Assembly: GCA_040390855.1 (NCBI GenBank)
Contig: JAZJXO010000024.1
Location: 29,704 to 93,703 of the forward strand
Direction of reading: 5' to 3'
Source of the DNA: Parvibaculum sp040390855
GTDB lineage: Bacteria; Pseudomonadota; Alphaproteobacteria; Parvibaculales; Parvibaculaceae
DNA length: 64,000 nucleotides
Part shown: positions 9,370-20,389 of the stretch, one piece after another
Position numbering within the stretch: the stretch's first letter is position 1
Layout of the letters: every line of letters starts with the position of its first letter
Notes under the pieces: generated by a model
The model's database searches: none
Told to the model about the DNA's origin: nothing
The model's input: the letters and a program-made list of their open reading frames with translations, nothing else
Made by a program: the position numbers and the translations under genes

Positions 9370-9383
9370 AACGTATGATCGTT
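9370..9383. promoter_or_regulatory. Candidate TetR operator
   Basis: AACG-TATGAT-CGTT is a 4+6+4 inverted repeat in the 128-base gap between the divergent TetR gene and the carboxylase subunit gene, about 30 bases before the chosen ATG at 9414. The position suits repression of the carboxylase promoter. The arms are short, so this is only a candidate. Confidence 0.4.
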
Positions 9384-9413
9384 TTTATAAAAAATCCAGC
9401 AAAGGTTTTTGCG

Positions 9414-11021
9414 ATGGCTGTTCTGACATCCAATATCAACACGCGCGACGCCCGCTATAAAGAAAACGAACAGGCGATGGGCGTGCTCGTCGACGCGTTG
9501 CAGGTCGAACGCGACAAGGCGGCCCTTGGCGGCGACCAGCGCTCGCGCGAGCGTCATGTGGCGCGTGGTAAGCTGCTTCCGCGTGATCGTGTTTACGGAT
9601 TGATCGATCCCGGCACGCCGTTTCTGGAACTGTCGCCGATGGCTGCTAACGGCATGTATGGTGAGGCAATCAACGGCTCGGGGATCATCACCGGCATTGG
9701 TCGGGTGGCGGGTCAGGAGAGTGTCATCGTCTGCAATGACGCGACGATCAAAGGTGGCACCTATTATCCCGTCACCGTTAAGAAACATCTGCGTGCGCAG
9801 GAAGTCGCGCTCGAAAATAATCTTCCCTGTTTCTATCTTGTCGATAGCGGCGGCGCGAACCTGCCCAATCAGGCGGAGATTTTTCCCGACCGCGAACATT
9901 TCGGTCGCATCTTTTTCAATCAGGCGCGCATGTCGGCCAAGGGCATCCCGCAGATCGCCGCCGTCATGGGGTCCTGCACCGCAGGCGGTGCCTATGTGCC
10001 CGCCATGTCGGATGAGACGATCATCGTGCGCAAGCAGGGCACGATCTTTCTCGGCGGTCCGCCGCTCGTTCGTGCCGCGACAGGCGAGATCGTGACAGCG
10101 GAGGATCTGGGCGGGGCTGATGTGCATTCGCGCAAGTCGGGCGTTACCGATCATTATGCGATGGATGATGTGCACGCTCTTGCTATCGCACGTCAGATCG
10201 CTGGTACGCTCAATCGTCAGAAGAGTGTGAACATCCCGCTGCGTGCGCCGTGCGAACCGCTTTACGACATCAACGAACTGAACGGCGTCGTGCCGACCTC
10301 TCTTGCCGTTCAATATGATGTGCGTGAAGTGATCGCGCGTCTTGTCGACGGTTCGGAGTTCGACGAGTTCAAAAAACTCTATGGCACAACGATTGTAACG
10401 GGCTTTGCCCATATCTGCGGAATGCCAGTCGGTATCATCGGCAATAACGGCATCCTGTTTTCGGAATCCGCATTGAAGGCGGCTCACTTCATCGAGCTGT
10501 GCTGCCAGCGCCGTATTCCGCTTCTCTTCCTGCAAAACATTTCCGGTTTCATGGTGGGCCGCGAATATGAAACCGGCGGCATCGCCAAAGACGGCGCGAA
10601 GATGGTCATGGCGGTCGCTTGTGCCAATGTGCCGAAAATCACGCTGGTGATCGGCGGTTCCTATGGTGCCGGCAATTACGGCATGTGTGGTCGCGCCTAC
10701 AGCCCGCGCTTTATGTTCACATGGCCCAATGCCCGCATCTCGGTGATGGGCGGCGAACAGGCAGCATCCGTTCTCGCCACTGTGAAACGCGAGGGTATGG
10801 AAGGCCGCGGCGAGGTATGGAGCGCCGAGGAAGAGGCTGCTTTCAAGGCGCCGGTGCGCGAGCGCTATGACGAGGAGGGGCATCCCTACTTCGCCACCGC
10901 GCGCATCTGGGATGACGGCATCATCACCCCCGCCGAGACCCGTCGCGTCCTCGCACTCGCCTTTTCTGCCACACTCAACCAACCCATACCGGATTCACGC
11001 TTCGGCGTGTTCCGGATGTGA
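9414..11021 (+). CDS. mccB: Methylcrotonyl-CoA carboxylase, carboxyltransferase (beta) subunit
   Basis: A 535-residue carboxyltransferase of the acyl-CoA carboxylase family. With the biotin subunit encoded next, it transfers CO2 from carboxybiotin to 3-methylcrotonyl-CoA, giving 3-methylglutaconyl-CoA. Marks of the subfamily are the N-terminal SNINTRDARY segment, RGKLLPRDRVYGLIDPGTPFLELS, the first oxyanion region with GSCTAGGAYVPAMSDE, and the second with GGSYGAGNYGMCGRA. The ATG at 9414 is chosen over an upstream in-frame ATG at 9294 because it matches the usual family start and has AAAGG before it; the extra 40 residues would cross the regulator gap. The biotin subunit starts 11 bases after the stop. 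Confidence 0.92.
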   Translation: MAVLTSNINTRDARYKENEQAMGVLVDALQVERDKAALGGDQRSRERHVARGKLLPRDRVYGLIDPGTPFLELSPMAANGMYGEAINGSGIITGIGRVAGQESVIVCNDATIKGGTYYPVTVKKHLRAQEVALENNLPCFYLVDSGGANLPNQAEIFPDREHFGRIFFNQARMSAKGIPQIAAVMGSCTAGGAYVPAMSDETIIVRKQGTIFLGGPPLVRAATGEIVTAEDLGGADVHSRKSGVTDHYAMDDVHALAIARQIAGTLNRQKSVNIPLRAPCEPLYDINELNGVVPTSLAVQYDVREVIARLVDGSEFDEFKKLYGTTIVTGFAHICGMPVGIIGNNGILFSESALKAAHFIELCCQRRIPLLFLQNISGFMVGREYETGGIAKDGAKMVMAVACANVPKITLVIGGSYGAGNYGMCGRAYSPRFMFTWPNARISVMGGEQAASVLATVKREGMEGRGEVWSAEEEAAFKAPVRERYDEEGHPYFATARIWDDGIITPAETRRVLALAFSATLNQPIPDSRFGVFRM

Positions 11022-11032
11022 GGAGAGACACA

Positions 11033-13033
11033 ATGTTCAAATCTCTCCTCATTGCCAATCGTGGTGAAATTGCCGTGCGCGTCATGCGCAGCGCGCGCGA
11101 GATGGGTATCCGCACTATCGCGGTTTATTCCGATGCTGACGCCAATGCGCTGCATGTGCGCGAAGCCGACGAGGCGGTGCATATCGGTCCCGCAGCGGCG
11201 AAAGAAAGCTATCTCGTCATCGACAAGATTATCGCGGCGGCGAAGGCGAGCGGCGCGGAGGCGATCCATCCGGGTTACGGATTTCTGTCCGAGAATGTCG
11301 CCTTCGCGGAGGCTTGCGAAAAGGCGGGCATCATTTTTGTCGGCCCGCCTGCCTCCGCCATCAAGGCGATGGGTCTGAAAGATGCCGCCAAGGCGCTGAT
11401 GGAAAAAGCCTCTGTGCCGGTTGTGCCGGGCTATCACGGTGCCAATCAGGACAGAACCTTTCTCGCCAAAGAGGCTGACAAGATCGGTTATCCTGTTTTG
11501 ATCAAAGCGGTGGCGGGCGGTGGCGGCAAGGGGATGCGTCGGGTAGATGCGCCTGCTGATTTTGCCAATGCGCTGGCATCGGCGCAGCGCGAGGCGGGAT
11601 CGGCCTTTGGCGACGAGCGTGTGCTTGTCGAAAAATATGTCTCGCGTCCGCGTCATATTGAAATTCAGGTCTTTGCTGATGCCCATGGCAATGCGGTCTA
11701 TCTCAACGAGCGTGATTGCTCGTTGCAGCGTCGTCATCAGAAGGTGATCGAGGAAGCGCCTGCGCCTGATATGCCGGAGGATATGCGCCGTGCGATGGGC
11801 GAGGCGGCTGTGGCGGCGGCCAAGGCCATCGGCTATCGCGGCGCGGGGACGATCGAGTTTATCGCTGATGCCTCGCGCGGGTTGCGGGCTGATGCGTTCT
11901 GGTTCATGGAAATGAACACGCGGTTGCAGGTCGAGCATCCGGTGACGGAAGCAATCACGGACACGGATTTGGTCGCGTGGCAGTTACTCGTCGCGGCGGG
12001 AGAGCCGCTTCCTCTGACTCAGGACGAGATTCCGCTTGTGGGTCATGCCGTCGAAGTGCGGTTCTATGCAGAAGACCCGTCCAACAATTTTTTCCCTTCG
12101 ACCGGCAAGATTGTGCGTCTGCGTGCGGCGTCGTCGGACCATATCCGAACCGATATGGGTGTCGAAGAGGGCGACGACGTCTCGATGCATTATGACCCGA
12201 TGATCGGCAAGATCATCGCTCATGCGCCGACGCGTGCTCTCGCGCTTGCGCAGTTGCGGCATTTTCTGCTCGACATGGAAGTTGTCGGCCCGAAAACCAA
12301 TCTGTCCTTTCTCGCGGCGGTTCTCGGTCATCCGTCATTCGAGAATGCCGATATTGATACAGGCTTTATCGACAAGCATCTCGCCGATTTGCTGCCCTCT
12401 CACATGCTTTCCGCAGATGTCGTCGGTGCAGCGCTGATCGGTCATGTGCTGACGCGGGCGAGGATTGCGCGGGCGGGCGATCCGTGGTCGCCATGGGCGG
12501 CAACGGATCAATGGGTGGTCGGTGGCCACCGGACGGAGGTGTTCAGGTTCGCGGTGGGTGACGAGGTGATTTCGGTTCCGGCCTTGCCGAAGGGCGGGTC
12601 GGCGCATTTCACCTTCAACGATGAAAGCCATACTGTGTCGGGCGCGCTCGGCGATGATGGCGAGATTTCTGCCGTCGTCGATGGTCGCCGCGTGACGGCG
12701 GCGATGGTGAGCGAGGGGCGCGGCTTCACGCTCGTTCATCGCGGCGCGAATTATGTATTCGTCATCCCCGACCCGCTGGATGTTGATGTTGTCTCCGAAG
12801 ACGACACAGGCACATTGAAAGCCCCCATGCCGGGCAAAGTGGTACAGGTGCTGGCCGTTGTGGGCGCGAGCGTCAAACGCGGCACGCCGCTTGTCGTTAT
12901 GGAAGCGATGAAAATGGAACAGACGCTTGCAGCGCCTGCCGATCTCGTCATAGCTTCTGTCAATGTTGCGGCGGGTGATCAGATCGAGGCCGGTGCGGCG
13001 CTGGTGGTGTTCGAGCAAAAGGCGGAGACGTGA
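11033..13033 (+). CDS. mccA: Methylcrotonyl-CoA carboxylase, biotin carboxylase (alpha) subunit
   Basis: A 666-residue subunit combining an ATP-grasp biotin carboxylase (about 1-450; FKSLLIANRGEIAVR, GGGGKGMR, EMNTRLQVEHPVTE) with a linker and a C-terminal biotinyl carrier domain. The biotin lysine is Lys627 in EAMKMEQ, with PMPGKV some 35 residues before it. It carboxylates its own biotin and hands it to the beta subunit. The ATG at 11033 has AGGAGA in front and gives the family start; an upstream in-frame start at 11018 would overlap mccB. The stop overlaps the GTG of the next gene by four bases, so the DUF1489 gene is translationally coupled. Confidence 0.93.
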   Translation: MFKSLLIANRGEIAVRVMRSAREMGIRTIAVYSDADANALHVREADEAVHIGPAAAKESYLVIDKIIAAAKASGAEAIHPGYGFLSENVAFAEACEKAGIIFVGPPASAIKAMGLKDAAKALMEKASVPVVPGYHGANQDRTFLAKEADKIGYPVLIKAVAGGGGKGMRRVDAPADFANALASAQREAGSAFGDERVLVEKYVSRPRHIEIQVFADAHGNAVYLNERDCSLQRRHQKVIEEAPAPDMPEDMRRAMGEAAVAAAKAIGYRGAGTIEFIADASRGLRADAFWFMEMNTRLQVEHPVTEAITDTDLVAWQLLVAAGEPLPLTQDEIPLVGHAVEVRFYAEDPSNNFFPSTGKIVRLRAASSDHIRTDMGVEEGDDVSMHYDPMIGKIIAHAPTRALALAQLRHFLLDMEVVGPKTNLSFLAAVLGHPSFENADIDTGFIDKHLADLLPSHMLSADVVGAALIGHVLTRARIARAGDPWSPWAATDQWVVGGHRTEVFRFAVGDEVISVPALPKGGSAHFTFNDESHTVSGALGDDGEISAVVDGRRVTAAMVSEGRGFTLVHRGANYVFVIPDPLDVDVVSEDDTGTLKAPMPGKVVQVLAVVGASVKRGTPLVVMEAMKMEQTLAAPADLVIASVNVAAGDQIEAGAALVVFEQKAET

Positions 13034-13467
13034 GCCTTCATATTATCAAGCTGTGTGTCGGTGCGGAGGATGTAGACGATCTGCGCACATGGCAGACCGC
13101 TCGGTTGAAAGAGAAAAAGAAAAACAAGGAGAAGCCCGTGCTGGTGCATGTCACCCGCATGACACCGACGCGTGCCGCTGAAGTGCTGGACGGCGGCTCG
13201 CTTTATTGGGTGATGAAGGGTTTCATCCGCTGCCGCCAGCGCTTGATCGACATTGAACCCTTCGTTGACGGAGAGGGCATCAAGCGCTGTAAATTTGTGC
13301 TCGATCCGGAGATCGTGCTGACGCGGCGGCGCGAGCGGAGACCGTTTCAGGGCTGGCGTTATTTCGATGGCAAGGACGCGCCTGCTGATGTGAGGAACGC
13401 CGCAGAGGCGGACGATGATATGCCAGACGATATGCGTGCCGAGCTTGAAGCTCTGGGACTTCTTTAA
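13030..13467 (+). CDS. DUF1489 family protein
   Basis: A 145-residue protein matching the alphaproteobacterial DUF1489 family: SLHIIKLCVGAEDVDDLRTWQ at the start, HVTRMTPTRAAEVLDGGSLYWV in the middle and PFQGWRYF near the end. The function is unknown; family members are small soluble proteins. The GTG start lies inside the mccA stop (GTGA), so expression is coupled to the carboxylase. The last four bases (TTAA) are shared with panC on the other strand. Confidence 0.85.
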   Translation: MSLHIIKLCVGAEDVDDLRTWQTARLKEKKKNKEKPVLVHVTRMTPTRAAEVLDGGSLYWVMKGFIRCRQRLIDIEPFVDGEGIKRCKFVLDPEIVLTRRRERRPFQGWRYFDGKDAPADVRNAAEADDDMPDDMRAELEALGLL

Positions 13468-14330
13468 ACAGGCATATTGTCGATCAGCCGTGTACGTCCT
13501 ATTTTTGCCGCCACAAGAATGCGTGCAGGGCTTGTCACGCGGCCTGTCGGGAAAGGAGCGAGCGATGCGGCCTCGCGCACTTCCAGATAATCCACATGGT
13601 CAAAGCCAAGCGCGCGGATGCGGTCTAGGCTTTCGCGCGTTGCTTCGGGAATGCTCGCGCCGCCCGCAATTTTTGTCGCCGTTTGGCGGACAATGATATT
13701 GAGCCCGCCCGCAGCCTTGCGTTCGTCGGGTGTGAGATAGACATTGCGCGATGACATGGCGAGGCCGTCGCTCTCGCGCAGGATCGGTCCGCCGACGATC
13801 TCGACGGGAATATTGAGGTCGGCGACCATGCGGCGGATCACCTGTAGCTGTTGCCAGTCCTTTTCGCCGAAGATCGCAATGTCGGGCATGGCTTGCAGGA
13901 TCAGCTTCGAGACGATAGTGGCGACGCCGGCAAAATGCGTCGGGCGCATCTCGCCTTCGAGCGGAGCGGAGACCCCGGCGACACTCACCGTGGTCGAGAA
14001 ACCCTGCGGATACATTTCAGCGGGCGTCGGCGCGAAGATGAGGTCGCCGCGACCGCCGAGCTTTGCGGCATCCGCGGCTTCGGTGCGCGGATAGGCGTCG
14101 AGGTCTTCATGCGGTGCAAATTGCGTCGGGTTGACGAAGATCGAAACGATCGCGCGGTCGCATTTTGTTTTGACGAGATCGACCAGTGACAGATGGCCGT
14201 CATGCAATGCGCCCATTGTGGGCACGAGGCCGACGGTAAGCCCCGCCTTGCGCCAGTCGGCCACGGTCGCGCGCAAGTTCGCAACGCTGCGGGCGACGGG
14301 GATTTTGTAGCTGGTTGTGTCGAGCGCCAT
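13464..14330 (-). CDS. panC: Pantothenate synthetase
   Basis: A 288-residue enzyme that joins D-pantoate and beta-alanine with ATP to form pantothenate, the vitamin precursor of CoA. The nucleotide-binding PTMGALHDGH (37-46) is the HIGH-like motif. FVNPTQF, the GEKDWQQ signature and SSRNVYL follow in the expected order, and the length fits the family. No panB is seen nearby. It is convergent with DUF1489 and divergent from the small secreted protein gene. Confidence 0.95.
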   Translation of the reverse strand: MALDTTSYKIPVARSVANLRATVADWRKAGLTVGLVPTMGALHDGHLSLVDLVKTKCDRAIVSIFVNPTQFAPHEDLDAYPRTEAADAAKLGGRGDLIFAPTPAEMYPQGFSTTVSVAGVSAPLEGEMRPTHFAGVATIVSKLILQAMPDIAIFGEKDWQQLQVIRRMVADLNIPVEIVGGPILRESDGLAMSSRNVYLTPDERKAAGGLNIIVRQTATKIAGGASIPEATRESLDRIRALGFDHVDYLEVREAASLAPFPTGRVTSPARILVAAKIGRTRLIDNMPV

Positions 14331-14435
14331 CTTGTTTACTCGCGGGTGGGGAAGCGAAAACCGGCGCGACCTTAAACGAACAAAGTCCGCTGCTCAACGG
14401 TTGGAAATCCGTTCCGCGAGGCCCATATAGAAAGA

Positions 14436-14759
14436 ATGAACAGTTCGATTAGCAGCGCTTCGCTCCTTGCGGCTTGTCTCGTGCTCGCCGCGACAGCCTC
14501 CGCTCACGCCCAGCAATTCCCGTGGGAACCGGCATCACCGCCGGTCTATGCCCCGCCCAAATCGGCGCCGGTTGAGCTACCCAAAGCGGATGCGCCCGCG
14601 CATGTCGTGCCGGGTCACAAGAGCACATATGGTTATGTTGCACCTTATGAGAGCGACGGTCCGGTCGTTCCGCCGACGGGTCCGGGTGGAGAAACGCGCG
14701 GATGGGTGCCCGGACACCATGACGCCAAGGGGGCGTGGGTGCCCGGACATCCCAAATAA
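14436..14759 (+). CDS. Small proline-rich secreted protein with WVPGH repeats
   Basis: A 107-residue protein with a clear signal peptide (a hydrophobic stretch of about 15 residues, then AHAQ). The mature chain is rich in proline and histidine and carries three PGH units (VVPGHK, GWVPGHHD, AWVPGHPK), the last two preceded by tryptophan. No family is recognised with certainty. The histidine- and tryptophan-spaced repeats could bind metal or a cell-wall polymer, but this is a guess. A weak GAAAG precedes the ATG. Its TAA abuts the stop of the convergent alcohol dehydrogenase gene. Confidence 0.7.
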   Translation: MNSSISSASLLAACLVLAATASAHAQQFPWEPASPPVYAPPKSAPVELPKADAPAHVVPGHKSTYGYVAPYESDGPVVPPTGPGGETRGWVPGHHDAKGAWVPGHPK

Positions 14760-15934
14760 TCACATGAGCCGTCCTTCAATCGCATTGCGATAGAGTGTTT
14801 CATATTCGCCGCGTGTCATGGGCAGCGGGTTGCCGCCGGTTGACGGGTCTTCGAGCGCCATCGGTGCGCCTTCCTCGATCATGTCGAGATCGACGCCGAT
14901 TTCTTTCAGCGTGTGCGGAATGCCCACAGTCTCACGCAGTTCAAGAACCCAATCGACAAAGCCGCCATAGGTCTGGTTTTTGAGGCCCATATAGCGGGCC
15001 GATGCGGCGAGGCGTTCCTCGATCACGGATTTATTGTGCACGAGAACGTAAGGCATAATCACAGCATTGGTGAGGCCGTGATGTGTGCCGCGCAGCGACG
15101 AGCAGGGATGGCTCATCGCGTGCATTGCGCCGAGGCCTTTCTGGAAAGCCGTCGCGCCCATCGAGGACGCCGCCATCATAAAAGACCGCGCTTCGATATT
15201 GCTGCCCGATTTGACAGCGAGCGGCAGCCATTCCTTGCAAAGCCGCATTCCTTCAAGCGCGATGCCCTGCGCGAGCGGGTGGAAGAACGGGCTGCAATAG
15301 GCCTCCAGGCTGTGCGACAGCGCGTCCATGCCCGTCGCCGCCGTGATGTGGGCGGGCAGGCCGAGTGTGAGTTCGGGGTCCGCAATCACTTCGACGGGCA
15401 GCATTTTCGGATGGAAAATGATTTTCTTCGTGTGGTCGCGTTCGTCCACGATGACAGCGGCGCGTCCGACTTCCGAGCCGGTGCCGGCCGTTGTCGGCAC
15501 GGCGATCACAGGTGCGATGCCGGCAGGGTCGGCGCGGCTCCACCAGTCCTCGCGGTCTTCATAGTCCCACAAGGGCCGCGTCTGGCCGGACATGAAGGCA
15601 ATCGCTTTTCCTGCGTCCATCGCGCTGCCACCACCGAAAACGATGACGCCGTCATGTTTGCCGTTGCGGTAAATCTTGAGGCCCGCGTCCACATCCGCGC
15701 CGACGGGATTGGGATGCACGTCGGCAAAGAGTGCGCAGGCAAGTCCCGCATGTTCGAGCGAGCCGATAGCATCCATGATCATGGGCAGCGGCTTCAGGCC
15801 CGGATCGGTGACGAGCAGCGGACGGCGAATGCCTGCCGCGCGGCAGGCGTCGGGCAGTTCCTTGATGCGGCCCGCGCCGAATTTGATTTTCGTCGGATAG
15901 TTCCAGTTGCCCGTCAGCGAGGCATATTGGTCGA

Positions 15935-15938
<4 letters not shown>
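14760..15938 (-). CDS. Iron-containing alcohol dehydrogenase
   Basis: A 392-residue NAD(P)-dependent group III alcohol dehydrogenase. It has the nucleotide-binding GGGSAMDAGK motif. The metal ligands are in family position: Asp and His in TGMDALSHSLEAY, then two histidines in the KGLGAMHAMSHP and GTHHGLTNA segments. It is the last gene of a four-gene minus-strand cluster (permease, ligase, aldehyde dehydrogenase, this gene) and overlaps the aldehyde dehydrogenase gene by four bases. In this context it probably oxidises an amino alcohol or a gamma-glutamylated alcohol, or reduces the matching aldehyde. Confidence 0.88.
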
Positions 15939-17325
<1,387 letters not shown>

Positions 17326-17329
<4 letters not shown>

Positions 17330-18702
17330 GAACGTTCAAATCCTCTTGTGACTTCCCAGTCGGTCACGCGCCGGTCATATTCAAGCTGTTCCCAGCGGCC
17401 TGTATGGAGATAGTGCTCTACTACATCTTTGCCGAAAGCGCTCTTGAACATTTTTGATTTGTCGAGATCGTCGAGTGCCCCGCGCAAGGTTTTGGAGAGT
17501 AAAGGGACATCGCCGACATAGGCGTCGCCTTTGAACTCAGGCTCCAGTTTCAGCTTGTTGTCGATGCCTTCAAGGCCTGCCGCGATCATGGCCGCAAAGG
17601 CGAGATAGGGGTTCAGGTCCGCGCCGCCAATGCGACATTCCACCCGCAGGCTTTTTCCGTGGCCACAGATGCGATAGCCCGCCGTGCGGTTGTCGTTCGA
17701 CCAGACAATGTTGGTTGGCGCGAAAGTGCCGTTCACAAAGCGCTTGTAGGAATTGATGTTCGGCGCGAGGAAGTAGGTCATTTCGCGCGCGTGCCTGATC
17801 TGGCCTGCGAGGAATTGTTGGGCGAGTTCGGACAGGCCATGCAGTTTGCTCTTCGGATCGTGGAACAGCGCTTTCTTGCCTGCCTGATCCCAGAAGGACA
17901 TATGGATGTGGCAGCTTGAGCCCGCCTTTTCATAGTCCCATTTGGCCATGAAGGTGATCGCCTTGCCGTGCAGATGGGCGATTTCCTTGATGCCGTTTTT
18001 GAGGATCGTGTGGCGGTCGGCCATTTCCAGCGCTTCGGCATAGCGGATGTTGATTTCTTCCTGACCCGCGCCCCATTCGCCTTTGGAGTTTTCGACGGGG
18101 ATCGCCGCGCCCTCCAGCCCGTTGCGGATGGCGCGCATGATCCCTTCTTCTTTGGTCGTCGCAAAGATGTGGTAGTCCTGAATGTAATTGCTTTGCGTCT
18201 TGAGATCGTGGAAGCGCTTGTCGGCCGCGCTCTCGTAGGTCTCGTTGAAGAGATAGAATTCAAGCTCTGATGCTGTGTAGGCCATCATCTTTTTGGCGGC
18301 GAGGCGCTTCAACTGCTTCTTCAGCATGGAGCGCGGCGCGTGGGGCACGTCTTCGCCGTGATGGTCGAGCGTGTCGCAGATGACGAGCGCGGTGCCGGGC
18401 AGCCATGGGATGCGGCGCAATGTCCCCAGATCGGGCTTCATCACAAAATCGCCATAGCCGTCCGACCAGCTTGCGGCCTTGTAGCCGGGCACGGGTTCCA
18501 TATCCATGTCCACCGTCAGCAGATAGTTGCAGCCATGCGTTTCGTGAACAGCCGTGTCGAGGAAGTAGTTCGCCTGCATCCGCTTGCCGATGAGGCGTCC
18601 CTGCATGTCGGGTATGGCCATGATGATGGTGTCGATCTCGCCTTTGGTCACGAGATTGGACAGCTGATCGAGAGTGAGAAGTCCTGGCAGGGATTTCGGC
18701 AT
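17326..18702 (-). CDS. Glutamine-synthetase-family ligase (gamma-glutamyl-amine synthetase type)
   Basis: A 458-residue member of the glutamine synthetase superfamily. The catalytic beta-barrel motifs are present: ELEFYLFNE, GQEEINIRYAEAL, GSSCHIHMSFWD and RVECRIGGADLNPYLAFAA. The N-terminal half is the short type of PuuA, GlnA3 or IpuC rather than true GlnA. These enzymes use ATP to link glutamate to an amine (putrescine, ethanolamine, isopropylamine) as the first step of its breakdown. Placement with a permease, an aldehyde dehydrogenase and an alcohol dehydrogenase supports amine catabolism and not nitrogen assimilation. The amine itself is not known. Confidence 0.85.
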
Positions 18703-18776
18703 CAGACGTGCTCCTGAAAGTCGTACAAAAAGAAACGGCCTGCGGTGGTAAGCCGTAGTCCGTTTTCCGTTTGAAT

Positions 18777-18806
18777 TTGGAGGGCTCTCCTCGGCGAGCC
18801 CTCCAA
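18777..18806 (-). promoter_or_regulatory. Perfect 11-bp intercistronic hairpin
   Basis: TTGGAGGGCTC and GAGCCCTCCAA form an uninterrupted 11-bp stem around an 8-base loop, in the 133-base gap between the permease and ligase genes. On the minus strand no T run follows, so it is not a classic terminator. It may stabilise or process the mRNA and set permease and enzyme levels apart, or act as a partial terminator. Confidence 0.6.
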
Positions 18807-18835
18807 GTTCATGGTCTTCCTTGGCGATCTGAAAC

Positions 18836-20389
18836 TTACTGTTTCAGCGCCGCTTCGGCAGCCGCGATTGCGGCTTGCTTCTTGGCGATCATGTCGCCGA
18901 TGGGCGGGCCCTGGAAACGACGGTTCTCGAATACGATCCAGATAATCCCCGTCAGCACGAGGAAGCCGATGGTGATGTTGAGCGCCCAATCATTCGGCGG
19001 CTGAATGCCGATGATGAAGATGAGGACCATCGAGATGATCGAGAGGATGGCAAACAGGGAAAAGAGGCCGCGGCCGAGATTCCATGGACCCATTGTCGGC
19101 CATTTCTTTGTGCCGTAGGTGAAGAGGCCAAGCGTGATCGGAATGGCGAAGGAGAAGAACAGGAAGATAACTGTGCAGGATACAACGACCGTATAGACCG
19201 GTGTTTCGCCGAGAGTCACCTGTGACGAACCCCAGACGAAAAGAACGGCAAGGGTTGCGCCCGTCCAGATGGCGGCAACAGGTGTGCGGTATTTCGGCGA
19301 GACTTTGGCGAGCGCCTTGGAGAAGGGGAGGCCGCCGTCACGCGAGAAGGCGAAGATCATGCGCGAGACGGATGTCACTGTTGCCAGACCGCAAAGGAAC
19401 TGCGAGATGAAAATAGCGACATAGAGCGTTTCTTTGAGACCGAAGCCGACCTGCGCATCCATGGCCCAGAAAAACACGTTCCAGCCTTGCTTGGCTGCTT
19501 CATCCATATTCGGGATCATCAGAACGAAAGCGCAGAGCATGATGTAGCCGAAGATGGCTGACCACAGAACCGACATCACCATGCCACGCGGCACGGAGTG
19601 AGCGGCTTTGACGGTTTCTTCCGATGTATGGGCAGAGGCGTCATAGCCCGTGATTGTATAGATGGGCAGCAGGAGGCCGAGCAGGAAAACCCAACTGTCG
19701 GACACGGCGGGCCAGACGCTGGCACCTGCTTCACCGGAATAGTTGGTGAAGGTGAAGAGACGCGCGAAGTCATAGCTCGGCGCAACCATGAGGCACACGA
19801 TGGTGAGTGCCAGTGCCGTCGCGAAGATGAGGTAACCGGAAAAGTCGGTCATCTTCGTGGTGAGGTCGATGCCATAGTGATTGAAGAGGGCCTGTAGGCC
19901 GGTCAGCACTGTCAGGAATAAAATGCGTGTTGTGATCGTGTCTTCCATGCCCAGAGCGGAACCGAAGGCACCGAAGAAGAAATAATAGGTGCCCACATTG
20001 ATGGCACCGAGCACGGTCACAAGACCGAGCAGGTTGAACCAGGCCGTCACCCAGCCGGTGAAGCGGTTGCCGAGAATGGAACCCCAGTGATAGAGACCAC
20101 CGGCGGTCGGATAGGCGGAGGCGATCTGACCCATGGCGAGAGCGAAGACACCCGAGATGAAACAGCCGACGGGCCAGCCGATGCCGATGGCGATGCCGCC
20201 TGCACCCGATGTGGCCTGCGCCAGCGAATTGATGCCGCCGGAGAGGATGCAGATGATCGAGAATGAAATGGCAAAGTTGGAGAAGCCACCCATGCTTCGC
20301 TTCAACTCCTGGGCATAGCCCATACTGTGCAGGATCTTGACGTCATCACTCGTTTCGCCAGCCCCTGACGAATTTGAATTTGTACTCAT
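18836..20389 (-). CDS. APC-family amino acid/polyamine permease
   Basis: A 517-residue inner-membrane transporter with about 12 hydrophobic helices. The N-terminal motif GGFSNFAISFSIICILSG and ASAYPTAGGLYHW in helix 3 are typical of the amino acid/polyamine/organocation family, especially the GABA and choline permease branch. It is the first gene of the amine cluster, so it most likely imports the amine that the downstream gamma-glutamyl ligase activates. The N-terminal 30 residues are polar and cytoplasmic. The substrate is not determinable from sequence. Confidence 0.87.
   Translation of the reverse strand: MSTNSNSSGAGETSDDVKILHSMGYAQELKRSMGGFSNFAISFSIICILSGGINSLAQATSGAGGIAIGIGWPVGCFISGVFALAMGQIASAYPTAGGLYHWGSILGNRFTGWVTAWFNLLGLVTVLGAINVGTYYFFFGAFGSALGMEDTITTRILFLTVLTGLQALFNHYGIDLTTKMTDFSGYLIFATALALTIVCLMVAPSYDFARLFTFTNYSGEAGASVWPAVSDSWVFLLGLLLPIYTITGYDASAHTSEETVKAAHSVPRGMVMSVLWSAIFGYIMLCAFVLMIPNMDEAAKQGWNVFFWAMDAQVGFGLKETLYVAIFISQFLCGLATVTSVSRMIFAFSRDGGLPFSKALAKVSPKYRTPVAAIWTGATLAVLFVWGSSQVTLGETPVYTVVVSCTVIFLFFSFAIPITLGLFTYGTKKWPTMGPWNLGRGLFSLFAILSIISMVLIFIIGIQPPNDWALNITIGFLVLTGIIWIVFENRRFQGPPIGDMIAKKQAAIAAAEAALKQ

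Noticed and set aside
9294..9413. N-terminal extension of mccB to an ATG at 9294
   Set aside because: It would cross the regulator gap and the operator candidate, and homologues start at the 9414 position.
9363..10982. 539-codon minus-strand open frame over mccB
   Set aside because: Antisense shadow; the plus strand encodes a textbook carboxyltransferase.
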